From the NCBI RefSeq assembly GCF_006770265.1, contig NZ_CP017194.1, forward strand, positions 1,426,001 to 1,490,000: a stretch of DNA of 64,000 nt, read 5' to 3'. The position numbers and the translations under genes are program-made. This stretch comes from Lactococcus carnosus (GTDB lineage Bacteria > Bacillota > Bacilli > Lactobacillales > Streptococcaceae). The notes beneath the pieces are model-generated. The model saw nothing but the letters and a program-made list of their open reading frames with translations. It had not been told where the DNA came from and ran no database searches. Of the stretch, positions 26,130 through 35,378 are shown one piece after another. Each line of letters opens with the position of its first letter. Position 1 is the stretch's first letter.

Positions 26130-26702
26130 CTATTTTTGCATCAGATGAAAGACAAATTGACCATTTTTAAGATCTATCTTTCCAGCTTGTAAAAAGGTAT
26201 ATTTAGCAATCGCAACCTGTGGTAGGTCAATTAATACCTCTTGCTTTTGTGAATTAATCGTGACAAAACTAGGTAATTTATAAGCACCTTTAATATAGCT
26301 CAAAGCTGTTTTAGTAGGTATATTTAAAGTACCGATAGAAATGCTCGTCACTTTTAAGTCAACTGCGCCACTGTTTAAGGCATAAGGCTCAAAATAGATG
26401 TATAAGGGGATACTTGTCCCGAATAGCTTGTAAGAGCCTTCAAGAACAGCCTTATCTGACAGATAAAACTTATAGGTCATCTTATCATCTTGAAAATCTG
26501 CTAAGTATTTATTAATAACGGTGTTAAGTTGCTCCGTATTTGTTGAAATATCAGCAACTTTATTCACGCCCTTAATCACACTAACATTATCTAGTATCTT
26601 TTGGTCCCTATGCTTGGTTACTTGTACGCCAATAACAGCGATAATCGCAATATTAAAGGCTAATACAAGTAAACAAATGTATTTCCAGTACTTATTTTTC
26701 AT
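26130..26702 (-). CDS. YpmS family protein (DUF2140)
   Basis: 190-residue single-pass membrane protein: N-terminal helix (about 8-30, ICLLVLAFNIAIIAVIGV) and an extracytoplasmic part of beta character (LEGSYKLFGTSIPLYIYFEPY, VDLKVTSISIGTLNIPT). The family role is not known. The ATG lies inside the end of the SGNH gene (11-base overlap) with AAGGAG 7 bases upstream, so both are translated from one mRNA. Longer upstream starts have no fitting ribosome site. The ypmR-ypmS pair is conserved in Firmicutes. Confidence 0.85.
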   Translation of the reverse strand: MKNKYWKYICLLVLAFNIAIIAVIGVQVTKHRDQKILDNVSVIKGVNKVADISTNTEQLNTVINKYLADFQDDKMTYKFYLSDKAVLEGSYKLFGTSIPLYIYFEPYALNSGAVDLKVTSISIGTLNIPTKTALSYIKGAYKLPSFVTINSQKQEVLIDLPQVAIAKYTFLQAGKIDLKNGQFVFHLMQK

Positions 26703-27564
26703 TTGCATGCTCCTTATACGCTTTTGCAACTGCATCACTCATCACTTGATAGCCAATATTATTGGGATGGAAGTGGTCTTCTTCAAATAAAGCATTATTG
26801 GTGATTGTATGAGAAGTCTCCGTTTTTTCTGTCACACCTTCATTACCATCAAGTCCTTGGTACAATAAATCATTGATCGGCACAAAGTACATCTTTTTTT
26901 GCTTATCAACAGTCGCTTTCGTCGCGATATTCCAGTTATCAATCACATCTTGCATTTGCTTAATATCCGGAAAATTTAGGTAAAAAGGATTATAGATACC
27001 GACGACATAAACCTGCACATCAGGATTAATCTGTCGGATATAAGCAAAAAGGTCTAAAATCTGTTTTTGGTAAGCTTTAGCAGGCGCTTTAAATGATGTT
27101 TCTGATAAATTGGCTAACTGTGTTCTGATGACCTTCATCACATCATTTCCACCAACAGTAATCGTGATCAAATCAGCATTCTTGATTGCCTTTTGAATTT
27201 TATTATCGGTTGTTACTCGTTTATAAATCTGGGTTGAGGTATTACCTGAAACCCCAAAGTTTTGGGACTTGACTTGCACATCGTAGGTATCATCTATATT
27301 ATGGGCTAATAAAGGTACAAAACCGCCTTGGGCTGTCCGATCCCCCACACCCTCTGTTAAAGAATCTCCTATTGCCACATAATTAAACTTTTTTTGTGTC
27401 AATTGGCCTCTCAAATTACTATTAGACAAATCAGAATTGACTGGCCTCATCCAAAAATGATTCAGGCTCAAAAAAAAGATGGCGATTGCCACTAAAAAGA
27501 GGGCAACTTCAATTATCCAACGAATGTATTGACTCATTTTTTTGTGTTTTTTCTTATTTCCCAT
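26692..27564 (-). CDS. SGNH/GDSL hydrolase (YpmR-like)
   Basis: 290 residues: an N-terminal membrane anchor (about 15-35) and an SGNH domain with block I AIGDSLTEG (nucleophile Ser68), block III VGGNDV, and block V EEDHFHPNNIGY with the Asp/His pair near residue 270. It should face the outside and act as an esterase or lipase on envelope compounds; the natural substrate is not known. I start at 27564, where AAGG lies about 9 bases upstream; a further ATG five codons earlier has none. It overlaps ypmS. Confidence 0.88.
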   Translation of the reverse strand: MGNKKKHKKMSQYIRWIIEVALFLVAIAIFFLSLNHFWMRPVNSDLSNSNLRGQLTQKKFNYVAIGDSLTEGVGDRTAQGGFVPLLAHNIDDTYDVQVKSQNFGVSGNTSTQIYKRVTTDNKIQKAIKNADLITITVGGNDVMKVIRTQLANLSETSFKAPAKAYQKQILDLFAYIRQINPDVQVYVVGIYNPFYLNFPDIKQMQDVIDNWNIATKATVDKQKKMYFVPINDLLYQGLDGNEGVTEKTETSHTITNNALFEEDHFHPNNIGYQVMSDAVAKAYKEHANEK

Positions 27565-27688
27565 TATGGATACCTTCATTTAAAATCATTAACTTTTTTT
27601 GAGTAGCCATATGTTTGATGCATTTCTCTATTACCAATTATATATAGTTATCCTATTTAATGATGACGCTGATATTACTTAGTTAATC

Positions 27689-28519
27689 TTACTCAAATTC
27701 AATCAGAAGTGCCCAAGCACCTGGACCGGTATGTGTTGCTACAGTTGAATTTGTATCTAGTACTGAAATTTTTTCAGCCACAAATGGTTGTAGTTGATCT
27801 CTCATATGTTGTGCAAATGTAAGGTTTTCAGCATGTGAAATACCGATGTGCTTCACTTTACGACCAGAAATTTTCGACATAAAGTCGTCCAACCATTTTT
27901 GAAATGTTTTATTTCCTCGGCCCTTCAACATAGGCTGCAAGTTATTATCAACAAATTCCATGACGATTTTAATATTTAAGAGGCCACTCAAGACGCCCGT
28001 TACGCGATTAACCCGGCCACCTTTTACTAAATTATCAAGATTTGCTATGCCGATATAAAGCTCTGTATTATCTTTAGTTTTGATCGTTGCAGCAATGATT
28101 TCTTCTTTTGTCGCCCCTTGCGCTGCTAATTTAGCGGCTTCAACCACTTGAAATCTTAAGCCTTGGTCGATAAAATCACTATCAATGACTGTTACATCAG
28201 CATTTGATAACATGGCACCTTGACGGGCTGCTTCTACCGTACCTGATAAGGCCTTGGTCAAGTGAATACTGATGATTTGACTCCCATCTTCAGCTAATCT
28301 ATCGTAAACCTCTGTAAATACACCAACCGGTGGTTGTGATGTTTTAGGTAGATGTTTACTTGCTTTCATTTTTGCCATGAACGTTTCTGCTGATAAATCG
28401 GTATCCTGGTATAGCACACCATCAATCAATATAGCAAGCGGCACAATTGTAATGTTATATTTTTCAATCAGCTCTGGATCAACTGTAATTGTCGAATCCG
28501 TCACAATTTTTATCGTCAT
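27689..28519 (-). CDS. DegV family fatty-acid-binding protein
   Basis: 276 residues of the DegV/FakB fold. N-terminal DSTITVDPE with the ligand-contacting Thr/Ser pattern, LPKTSQPPVGVF (about 55-66), SIHLTKALSGTVEAAR (about 84-99) and RVNRVTGVLSGLLNIK in the second half. Family members bind fatty acids and hand them to FakA kinase for phospholipid synthesis. AAAAGAG precedes the ATG by 9 bases. It lies upstream of ypmR and in the same direction but is separated by about 125 bases. No fakA gene is in the window. Confidence 0.92.
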   Translation of the reverse strand: MTIKIVTDSTITVDPELIEKYNITIVPLAILIDGVLYQDTDLSAETFMAKMKASKHLPKTSQPPVGVFTEVYDRLAEDGSQIISIHLTKALSGTVEAARQGAMLSNADVTVIDSDFIDQGLRFQVVEAAKLAAQGATKEEIIAATIKTKDNTELYIGIANLDNLVKGGRVNRVTGVLSGLLNIKIVMEFVDNNLQPMLKGRGNKTFQKWLDDFMSKISGRKVKHIGISHAENLTFAQHMRDQLQPFVAEKISVLDTNSTVATHTGPGAWALLIEFE

Positions 28520-28712
28520 TCTTAAACTCTTTTCTGTTTAAAATCATATTTTTTTTAAAAAAATAGTAGCATTTCCGAAAAACATGGTATACTATAGATG
28601 AAGTGGTTGCCAAAACTAGATGTCGTTTTAAAAACCCTCTGTTCATTATTATATCAAATTCTGAGTATAATGCCATCAAATATACTCCTACTCATAAGAG
28701 AGGTTACACTAG

Positions 28713-29393
28713 ATGACCCAATCAGGACTACAAATAGAAACTAGGTATCTTTTGAAAAATTCTAAAGCTTATATCATTACAAATGAAGTCTTCAATGCTG
28801 TCACGCATGGTATAGGCTTTGCCTTCGCTGTTGCAGGACTTATCTTACTTATTCTAAAGGGATCTGCTAATCATTCGGCCATCCAAATCGTTAGCTATAG
28901 TATCTATGGCACAACCTTAGTCTTACTTTTTCTTTTTTCAACTCTATTTCACAGTCTCATTTTTACCAAGGCAAATCAAGTCTTCCAAGTCTTTGATCAC
29001 TCATCCATCTACCTGCTTATAGCAGGTACTTATACACCCTACTGCTTGATCACCCTTAATGGTTGGCTAGGTTGGACACTTTTTGCCATCGTTTGGGCTT
29101 GTGCCATAACTGGTGTCGTACTGAAATCTATTTTTCTCCCCAAATGGGATGATGTGCCCAAAATATCAACTGTTTTGTATGTCATCATGGGCTGGCTCAT
29201 CGTATTTGCCTTAAAACCACTTTGGGACGCACTACCACATCCTGGTGTTTGGCTCTTGTTTGTTGGTGGTGTTCTTTATACGTGTGGCGCTTACTTTTAT
29301 TCTCTAAAGTTTCCTTATGCACATGTCGTATGGCACTTGTTTGTTATGGCAGCCGCTGTACTCATGTGGGTTTCGGTTTATAAGTTCATCTAA
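28713..29393 (+). CDS. hemolysin III / TrhA family membrane protein
   Basis: 226 residues with seven predicted membrane helices and the family metal-site residues: FNAVTHGIGFAFA with His early (about 31), STLFHSLIF in helix 3, FDHSSIYLLIAGTYTPYCL, and HVVWHLFVMAAA in helix 7. The family is related to PAQR receptors; in Bacillus and E. coli members influence membrane lipid balance and hemolysis has been seen only in overexpression. GAGAGG is 10 bases before the ATG. Divergent from degV and followed by a terminator, so a single-gene unit. Confidence 0.9.
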   Translation: MTQSGLQIETRYLLKNSKAYIITNEVFNAVTHGIGFAFAVAGLILLILKGSANHSAIQIVSYSIYGTTLVLLFLFSTLFHSLIFTKANQVFQVFDHSSIYLLIAGTYTPYCLITLNGWLGWTLFAIVWACAITGVVLKSIFLPKWDDVPKISTVLYVIMGWLIVFALKPLWDALPHPGVWLLFVGGVLYTCGAYFYSLKFPYAHVVWHLFVMAAAVLMWVSVYKFI

Positions 29394-29413
29394 TTTAATT
29401 TAAATACTGTAAC

Positions 29414-29451
29414 AATCGCTAGCTTGATCCTTTCAAACTAGCGATTTTTTT
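29414..29451 (+). terminator. hemolysin III gene terminator
   Basis: Arms AATCGCTAG and CTAGCGATT extended by TTGA/TCAA-type pairs, followed by seven T residues. Confidence 0.85.
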
Positions 29452-29679
29452 ATATCAATTAAGTCTTATTGGTAGCCTGTTTACTTAGAGTTAAGAGAAA
29501 TGACCATTTATTTGGTCGTTTTATTGTATTACTTTCTAACTATTTGATATTAATAATAAATAGCTAGTCCTATATGACACTATTTCATACAAAAAAACAT
29601 TAAAAAATTATTTAGGTTATAATTAAATGAGTATTTTGTAAAAGTTACAGTCACGCGTAAAAAAGGCTGTTTTATCACT

Positions 29680-29703
29680 TTTTACCGTTATGAAACGGTA
29701 AAA
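29680..29703. promoter_or_regulatory. candidate operator of the beta-glucoside operon
   Basis: Perfect 10-bp dyad TTTTACCGTT/AACGGTAAAA around ATGA, just upstream of the -35 region of the operon. Position and symmetry fit an activator site, for example of the LicR-type regulator encoded in the operon; the assignment is inference. Confidence 0.5.
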
Positions 29704-29710
29704 TAGCCAA

Positions 29711-29739
29711 TGGTAATGAAAGGGCTTTCATAGTATGAT
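29711..29739 (+). promoter_or_regulatory. promoter of the beta-glucoside operon with cre site
   Basis: Weak -35 TGGTAA (29711-29716), 17-base spacer and -10 TATGAT (29734-29739). The spacer is almost filled by TGAAAGGGCTTTCA (29717-29730), one base away from the ideal cre palindrome TGAAAGCGCTTTCA, so CcpA should block the promoter when a preferred sugar is present. The weak -35 suggests dependence on an activator. Confidence 0.75.
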
Positions 29740-29741
29740 GA

Positions 29742-31214
<1,473 letters not shown>

Positions 31215-31256
31215 CTGATAACCAGACTAGCTATTATCTACAGAAAGGCAATACTT

Positions 31257-31577
31257 ATGAAAAAAATACTGATTATCTGTGCAGCAGGGATGTCATCTTC
31301 TGTTATGGCACAAAAAACGACTGATTACTTCAAATCAAAAAACATCGAGATTGTAGTTGATGCAACAACTGCAACAGAAGGCAACAAAGCGATAGAAACC
31401 AGTGACTTTGACTTATTTATCATCAGTCCTCAAACCAAAATGTATTTTAAACAATTTGCAGAAGCTGGTAAACGTGTCGGAAAACCTGTAGTTGAAATTC
31501 CATTTCCAGCTTACATTCCTATCCCAATGGGCATTGAAAAAATGGCCAAGCTAATTTTAGATAATATGCCTGACTGA
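31257..31577 (+). CDS. celA: PTS lactose/cellobiose-family EIIB component
   Basis: 106-residue cytosolic phosphocarrier that passes phosphate from EIIA to the incoming sugar. The phosphorylated Cys8 is in the typical loop ICAAGMSSS at the end of the first strand. Length and pattern fit cellobiose EIIB proteins. GAAAGG precedes the ATG by about 9 bases. The gene is 42 bases after the GH1 gene. The order EIIB, regulator, EIIA, membrane protein, EIIC is that of the streptococcal cel locus; the symbol is given on that basis. Confidence 0.9.
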   Translation: MKKILIICAAGMSSSVMAQKTTDYFKSKNIEIVVDATTATEGNKAIETSDFDLFIISPQTKMYFKQFAEAGKRVGKPVVEIPFPAYIPIPMGIEKMAKLILDNMPD

Positions 31578-31616
31578 TTTATATGACACTAGAAAATTTT
31601 TAGGAGATGCTGGTAC

Positions 31617-32884
31617 ATGCTTAAAAAAGAAGACCAACTACTTCAAGCGCTTTATCAGAACAGACATAAATTTCTGACTGCAGTTGAAATTGGTGAATAC
31701 ATAGGGATGTCCGAGCGTACGGTACGTACTTATATTAGACAACTTAATCCTCTATTAACCTCAAATGGTGCAGAGATTATTGTCAAACATGGTGCTGGTT
31801 TTAAAATAGAAATTTACATGCCACAAGCTTTTGACATATTATACAAAAAGCAGCAGCATTTGGACACCTTACCTACGACAACAGACAACTCAGATAGACT
31901 AGATAATCGAGAAAATTATCTATTAACACGGCTCCTCTTAAATGATACCGCCGTTTTATTTGAAACACTCATGTCTGAACTGTTCATCAGCCGCTCAACG
32001 CTGTCAAAAGAATGTCGTAAATTAAAGCAACTACTTTCTCCATACAGACTGGCTGTTACCTCTCGTGCAGGTAAGGGCGTTTATATTACTGGCATGGAGC
32101 GAGATAAACAATCCGGCTCCTTGTCGTCTGTGCGACAGGCATTGGTAGTGCGCAACTCCTTAAAACTCGGATTGAGAAGACGTTTGGTAAGAAAATTACC
32201 ATAGTTGGCGTTTATGGCTACTTTGACTTGAGTCAAGCAATGCTAACTGAAGTAGACGTTATTATCTCTTCAATTGATTTAAGCAAACTAGTCTTTACCG
32301 TACCAACTGTTCACGTCAGTGTTTTCTTAGACAAAGATGACGTGAACAGAATATCAACAACATTTGATAAGGTCAGACCACGAGGGTATCATAGTGAAAT
32401 TGACCAGCTGTCATCACTGACCACAACTGAAAAACGAGAACTATGTCAAAGTTTATTTTCAGCCGAAAGTTTCTTAATCACCACTGAATCTCAAAAAATA
32501 AGTGTGATTGATACACTATTAAATCAACTCAAAATAGGTGAGAATGATGGTTATACGACGAGAATGCATGAACAAATCCTATCACGTGAACAGCTAAGTT
32601 CTGTTGTCTTCAGCGATAGTATCGCAGTGCCACATCCGATCCTACCACAAGGTATCACTGCCAAAATTGGTGTTGCTATCTCCAAAACAGGCATCAACTG
32701 GCATTCTGATTTTCCAAAGATTCATATCGTCTTTCTACTATCACCCTCTCAAACCGAGAATCCACACTTAACACTCGCAACAAAAGCAATTGTCGCATTA
32801 TTGGACTTACCAGATGTCCAAACAAAATTACTGGTAGCTGAAACGTTTGATGACTTTATCGACCTATTCATACCACTTATATAA
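31617..32884 (+). pseudogene. celR: LicR/CelR-type PRD regulator with internal deletion and frame change
   Basis: Intact members are about 640 residues: two HTH domains, two PRDs, an EIIB-like and an EIIA-like domain. Here 31617-32204 encodes the HTH part (about 165 residues up to GKGVYITGM) and then runs out of frame. From 32108 another frame encodes an EIIB-like domain (LLVVCATGIGSAQLL, Cys codon at 32129) and, continuing to 32884, an EIIA domain with AVPHPILPQG (active His). Both PRDs, about 230 residues, are missing and the two halves are in different frames, so no full product can be made. An EIIB-EIIA piece might be translated separately from an ATG at 32228 or 32240, but without the Cys loop. 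The DNA-binding half could still be made. Confidence 0.8.
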
Positions 32885-32905
32885 CCTAAAAAGAAAGAGG
32901 TAAGC

Positions 32906-33235
32906 ATGGCACAAACAGCTGAAACTTTACAAGTCATCGCATTTGAACTCATTTTACATAGTGGTAATGCAAGGACACTTATTCACGAGGCTTACGACTT
33001 GATGGAAGCCAATGACTTCACGGGAGCTGACAAAAAATTAGCTGAAGCAAATGATGAACTTGTTCTCTCCCATCATGCGCAAACGGCATTATTGCAAGAT
33101 TATGCTAAAGGCGAAGAAATCATCATAGAAATCATCATGGTGCACGCACAAGACCATCTGATGACGACCATGACCCTAAAGGAAGTCGCCGAGCGAATGA
33201 AAGTGCTTTATGAACGCACCCGTATAAAACCGTAA
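32906..33235 (+). CDS. celB: PTS lactose/cellobiose-family EIIA component
   Basis: 109-residue helical trimer-forming phosphocarrier. Active-site His80 lies in MVHAQDHLM, with the conserved ILHSGNAR (17-24) and Gln/Asp residues around it. GAAAGAGG precedes the ATG by 5 bases. It accepts phosphate from HPr and passes it to the EIIB encoded upstream. Complete and of normal length, so the PTS itself should work despite the damaged regulator gene before it. Confidence 0.9.
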   Translation: MAQTAETLQVIAFELILHSGNARTLIHEAYDLMEANDFTGADKKLAEANDELVLSHHAQTALLQDYAKGEEIIIEIIMVHAQDHLMTTMTLKEVAERMKVLYERTRIKP

Positions 33236-33252
33236 ATTAAAAGGAGGCACTA

Positions 33253-33756
33253 ATGACACCAGAAGAAAAGAAACAATTTGAAGTAAAGCGTCAAAGTACA
33301 GGCATTAAAGTGATGACCTATAATCGGTTTCTACTCATTCGGTATGTCGGTGCTTGCCTATTCTTTATTAATTTATACACTGCCCTACTCTATTTATTAA
33401 GCCACTCCAACCTGATCATCATCCCTATACTCCTTATTTTGGCGCAACTTCCGGCCATCTGGGAACAGATCAAACTATACAGTACACCTGTTAATGTCGT
33501 CAAATTTACACAAAGCTATTTTATCCTACAGACATCGGCATTTATGGGCTCACTTATTATTGTGACAACACCGTTATTTAATCGTGTATTTCCATTTTTA
33601 AATGCAACGTCTGAAATCAGAATTGGCCTTGCCATATCTGCTGGGCTGTTTACACTTATTTGTCTTGCTATGCTAGGTAAGATAAGACGTATCAGCATTA
33701 ATAAAGATAAACAATATCAACGTATTCAACAGTATAAGCAATCACTACCAAATTAA
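33253..33756 (+). CDS. membrane protein of the cellobiose operon (CelX-like)
   Basis: 167 residues with four hydrophobic segments in two pairs (about 28-47, 50-68, 92-110, 122-142) and charged ends. No known domain recognised. GGAGG precedes the ATG by 8 bases, 17 bases after the EIIA gene. A small membrane protein at this place is found in streptococcal cel operons (there called celX); its function is unknown. Conservation of position suggests a role in uptake or regulation, but nothing in the sequence shows it. Confidence 0.7.
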   Translation: MTPEEKKQFEVKRQSTGIKVMTYNRFLLIRYVGACLFFINLYTALLYLLSHSNLIIIPILLILAQLPAIWEQIKLYSTPVNVVKFTQSYFILQTSAFMGSLIIVTTPLFNRVFPFLNATSEIRIGLAISAGLFTLICLAMLGKIRRISINKDKQYQRIQQYKQSLPN

Positions 33757-33835
33757 TTATCGGGTAACTGTATCTAGCAAAGTTTAGGTACAACAAGCCC
33801 ATTCAAACAAGTTACCTTTTAGAAAAGAGGAAAAT

Positions 33836-35191
33836 ATGAAAAAAGGATTTGCTTTATTAGAAAAATATCTCATGGGGCCAATGAGTAAATTGGCAACCTA
33901 TCGTCCGGTTCGTGCGATTATGGCGGCTGGACTGGCCAGTATTCCATTTACCATCGTCGGATCCATGTTCTTAGTATTTAATATCATACCGTTAGCATTT
34001 TCTAATCTTACCGGGCTTTTCAACGATACCTTCTTTAAATATACTGACTTGTATATGCTTGCAAACAAGTGTACAATGGGTATTTTGTCACTCTACTTCG
34101 CCATCGTTATTGGGTATGAATATACGAAAATTTACGAAGAAGAGGGTGTTGCCGTTAACCCATTAAATGGGGCACTTTTATCAGTTGCTGCCTTCTTCAT
34201 GTGTATTCCTGAATTGGTCTACAAAAATGGTGCTTTCACTGTTTTACAAACCGTCACAGATTCAGCAAAAGTTATCAATGGCTGGCGCGTTGGTGGTTCA
34301 AGTCTTGATCGTCTTGGTACTGCTGGTATCTTTACTGCCATCATCATGGGTGCACTCGCTGTCAACCTTTATGTATTCTGTGTTAAAAAGAACCTTGTTA
34401 TCAAAATGCCTGATGCAGTACCACCTGGTGTCGCTCGTTCATTTACTGCCCTAATTCCTGCCTTCGTAATCACTATTGTTACCTTAGTCATTAATGGTGT
34501 TCTCGTTGCCCTTGGTACAGACATCTTCAATATGATCTCAATTCCATTTGGATTCGTTACTAACTTGACTAATTCATGGCTTGGTATGTGTGTCATTCTA
34601 TTCTTTATCCATGCGCTTTGGATCGTTGGTATACATGGTGCTAACATCATCGGTGCGTTTATTACACCAATCACACTAGCTAACCTTGAAACTAATATCG
34701 CTGGTGGCAGAATTCCATTTGCTGGAGAATTCACCAACTCATTCGTTATCATGGGTGGTTCTGGTGCAACTTTAGGCCTTTGTCTCTATCTCGTTTTTCT
34801 AGCCAAGTCTGAGCAACTAAAAATATTGGGGAAAGCCTCTATCGTCCCAAGTATTTTCAATATTAATGAACCCCTTATTTTCGGGATTCCCATTGTTTAT
34901 AATCCTTACCTTGCCATTCCATTCTTCCTTGCGCCTATCGGAGCCGGTTCTATTGCTTACTGGGCAATTAAACTCCAATTTGTTAAACCAATCATTGCAC
35001 AAGTTCCATGGCCTAGCCCGATTGGTTTAGGTGCCTTCATCGGAACAGCAGGAGATGTTAGGGCAATCTTTTTAGCCCTAATTACCTTCTTTGTAGCCTT
35101 TGCTATCTACTTACCATTTATCAAATTCTACGACATAAAACTTGTCAAAGAAGAACAAGAAACGCTAAAGGCTGCTAAGGAAGCTGCTTAA
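33836..35191 (+). CDS. celC: PTS cellobiose-specific EIIC permease
   Basis: 451-residue membrane permease of the lactose/cellobiose (Lac) family, about ten hydrophobic segments. Typical points: N-terminal YRPVRAIMAAGLASIPFTIVG, the HALWIVGIHG loop (about 260-269), and FNINEPLIFGIPIVYNP (about 340-356), which carries the conserved Asn-Glu involved in sugar binding. GAAAAGAGG precedes the ATG. Last gene of the operon, followed by a strong terminator. Together with the EIIA and EIIB it makes a complete transporter whose product is hydrolysed by the GH1 enzyme. Confidence 0.93.
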   Translation: MKKGFALLEKYLMGPMSKLATYRPVRAIMAAGLASIPFTIVGSMFLVFNIIPLAFSNLTGLFNDTFFKYTDLYMLANKCTMGILSLYFAIVIGYEYTKIYEEEGVAVNPLNGALLSVAAFFMCIPELVYKNGAFTVLQTVTDSAKVINGWRVGGSSLDRLGTAGIFTAIIMGALAVNLYVFCVKKNLVIKMPDAVPPGVARSFTALIPAFVITIVTLVINGVLVALGTDIFNMISIPFGFVTNLTNSWLGMCVILFFIHALWIVGIHGANIIGAFITPITLANLETNIAGGRIPFAGEFTNSFVIMGGSGATLGLCLYLVFLAKSEQLKILGKASIVPSIFNINEPLIFGIPIVYNPYLAIPFFLAPIGAGSIAYWAIKLQFVKPIIAQVPWPSPIGLGAFIGTAGDVRAIFLALITFFVAFAIYLPFIKFYDIKLVKEEQETLKAAKEAA

Positions 35192-35283
35192 CCGTTAATT
35201 AAAATCCTATATTGCTTATAAACATAGACTCGGAAAATTCAGTTAGCGATTACATCACAGCTGTCTAACACGTTGATTAGTAA

Positions 35284-35314
35284 ACACAAGTACTTCGGTA
35301 CTTGTGTTTTTTCT
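35284..35314 (+). terminator. terminator of the cellobiose operon
   Basis: Perfect stem ACACAAGTAC with a TTCG tetraloop and complementary arm, followed by six T residues. Confidence 0.95.
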
Positions 35315-35333
35315 AACTGAATTTGAATCAAAC

Positions 35334-35361
35334 ATCAAAAAAACAAGCACCATGGCTTGTT
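35334..35361 (-). terminator. dnaE terminator
   Basis: Arms AACAAGC and GCTTGTT on the minus strand with seven following T residues, 18 bases after the dnaE stop codon. Confidence 0.85.
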
Positions 35362-35378
35362 CAATTCAACTATTTAAT

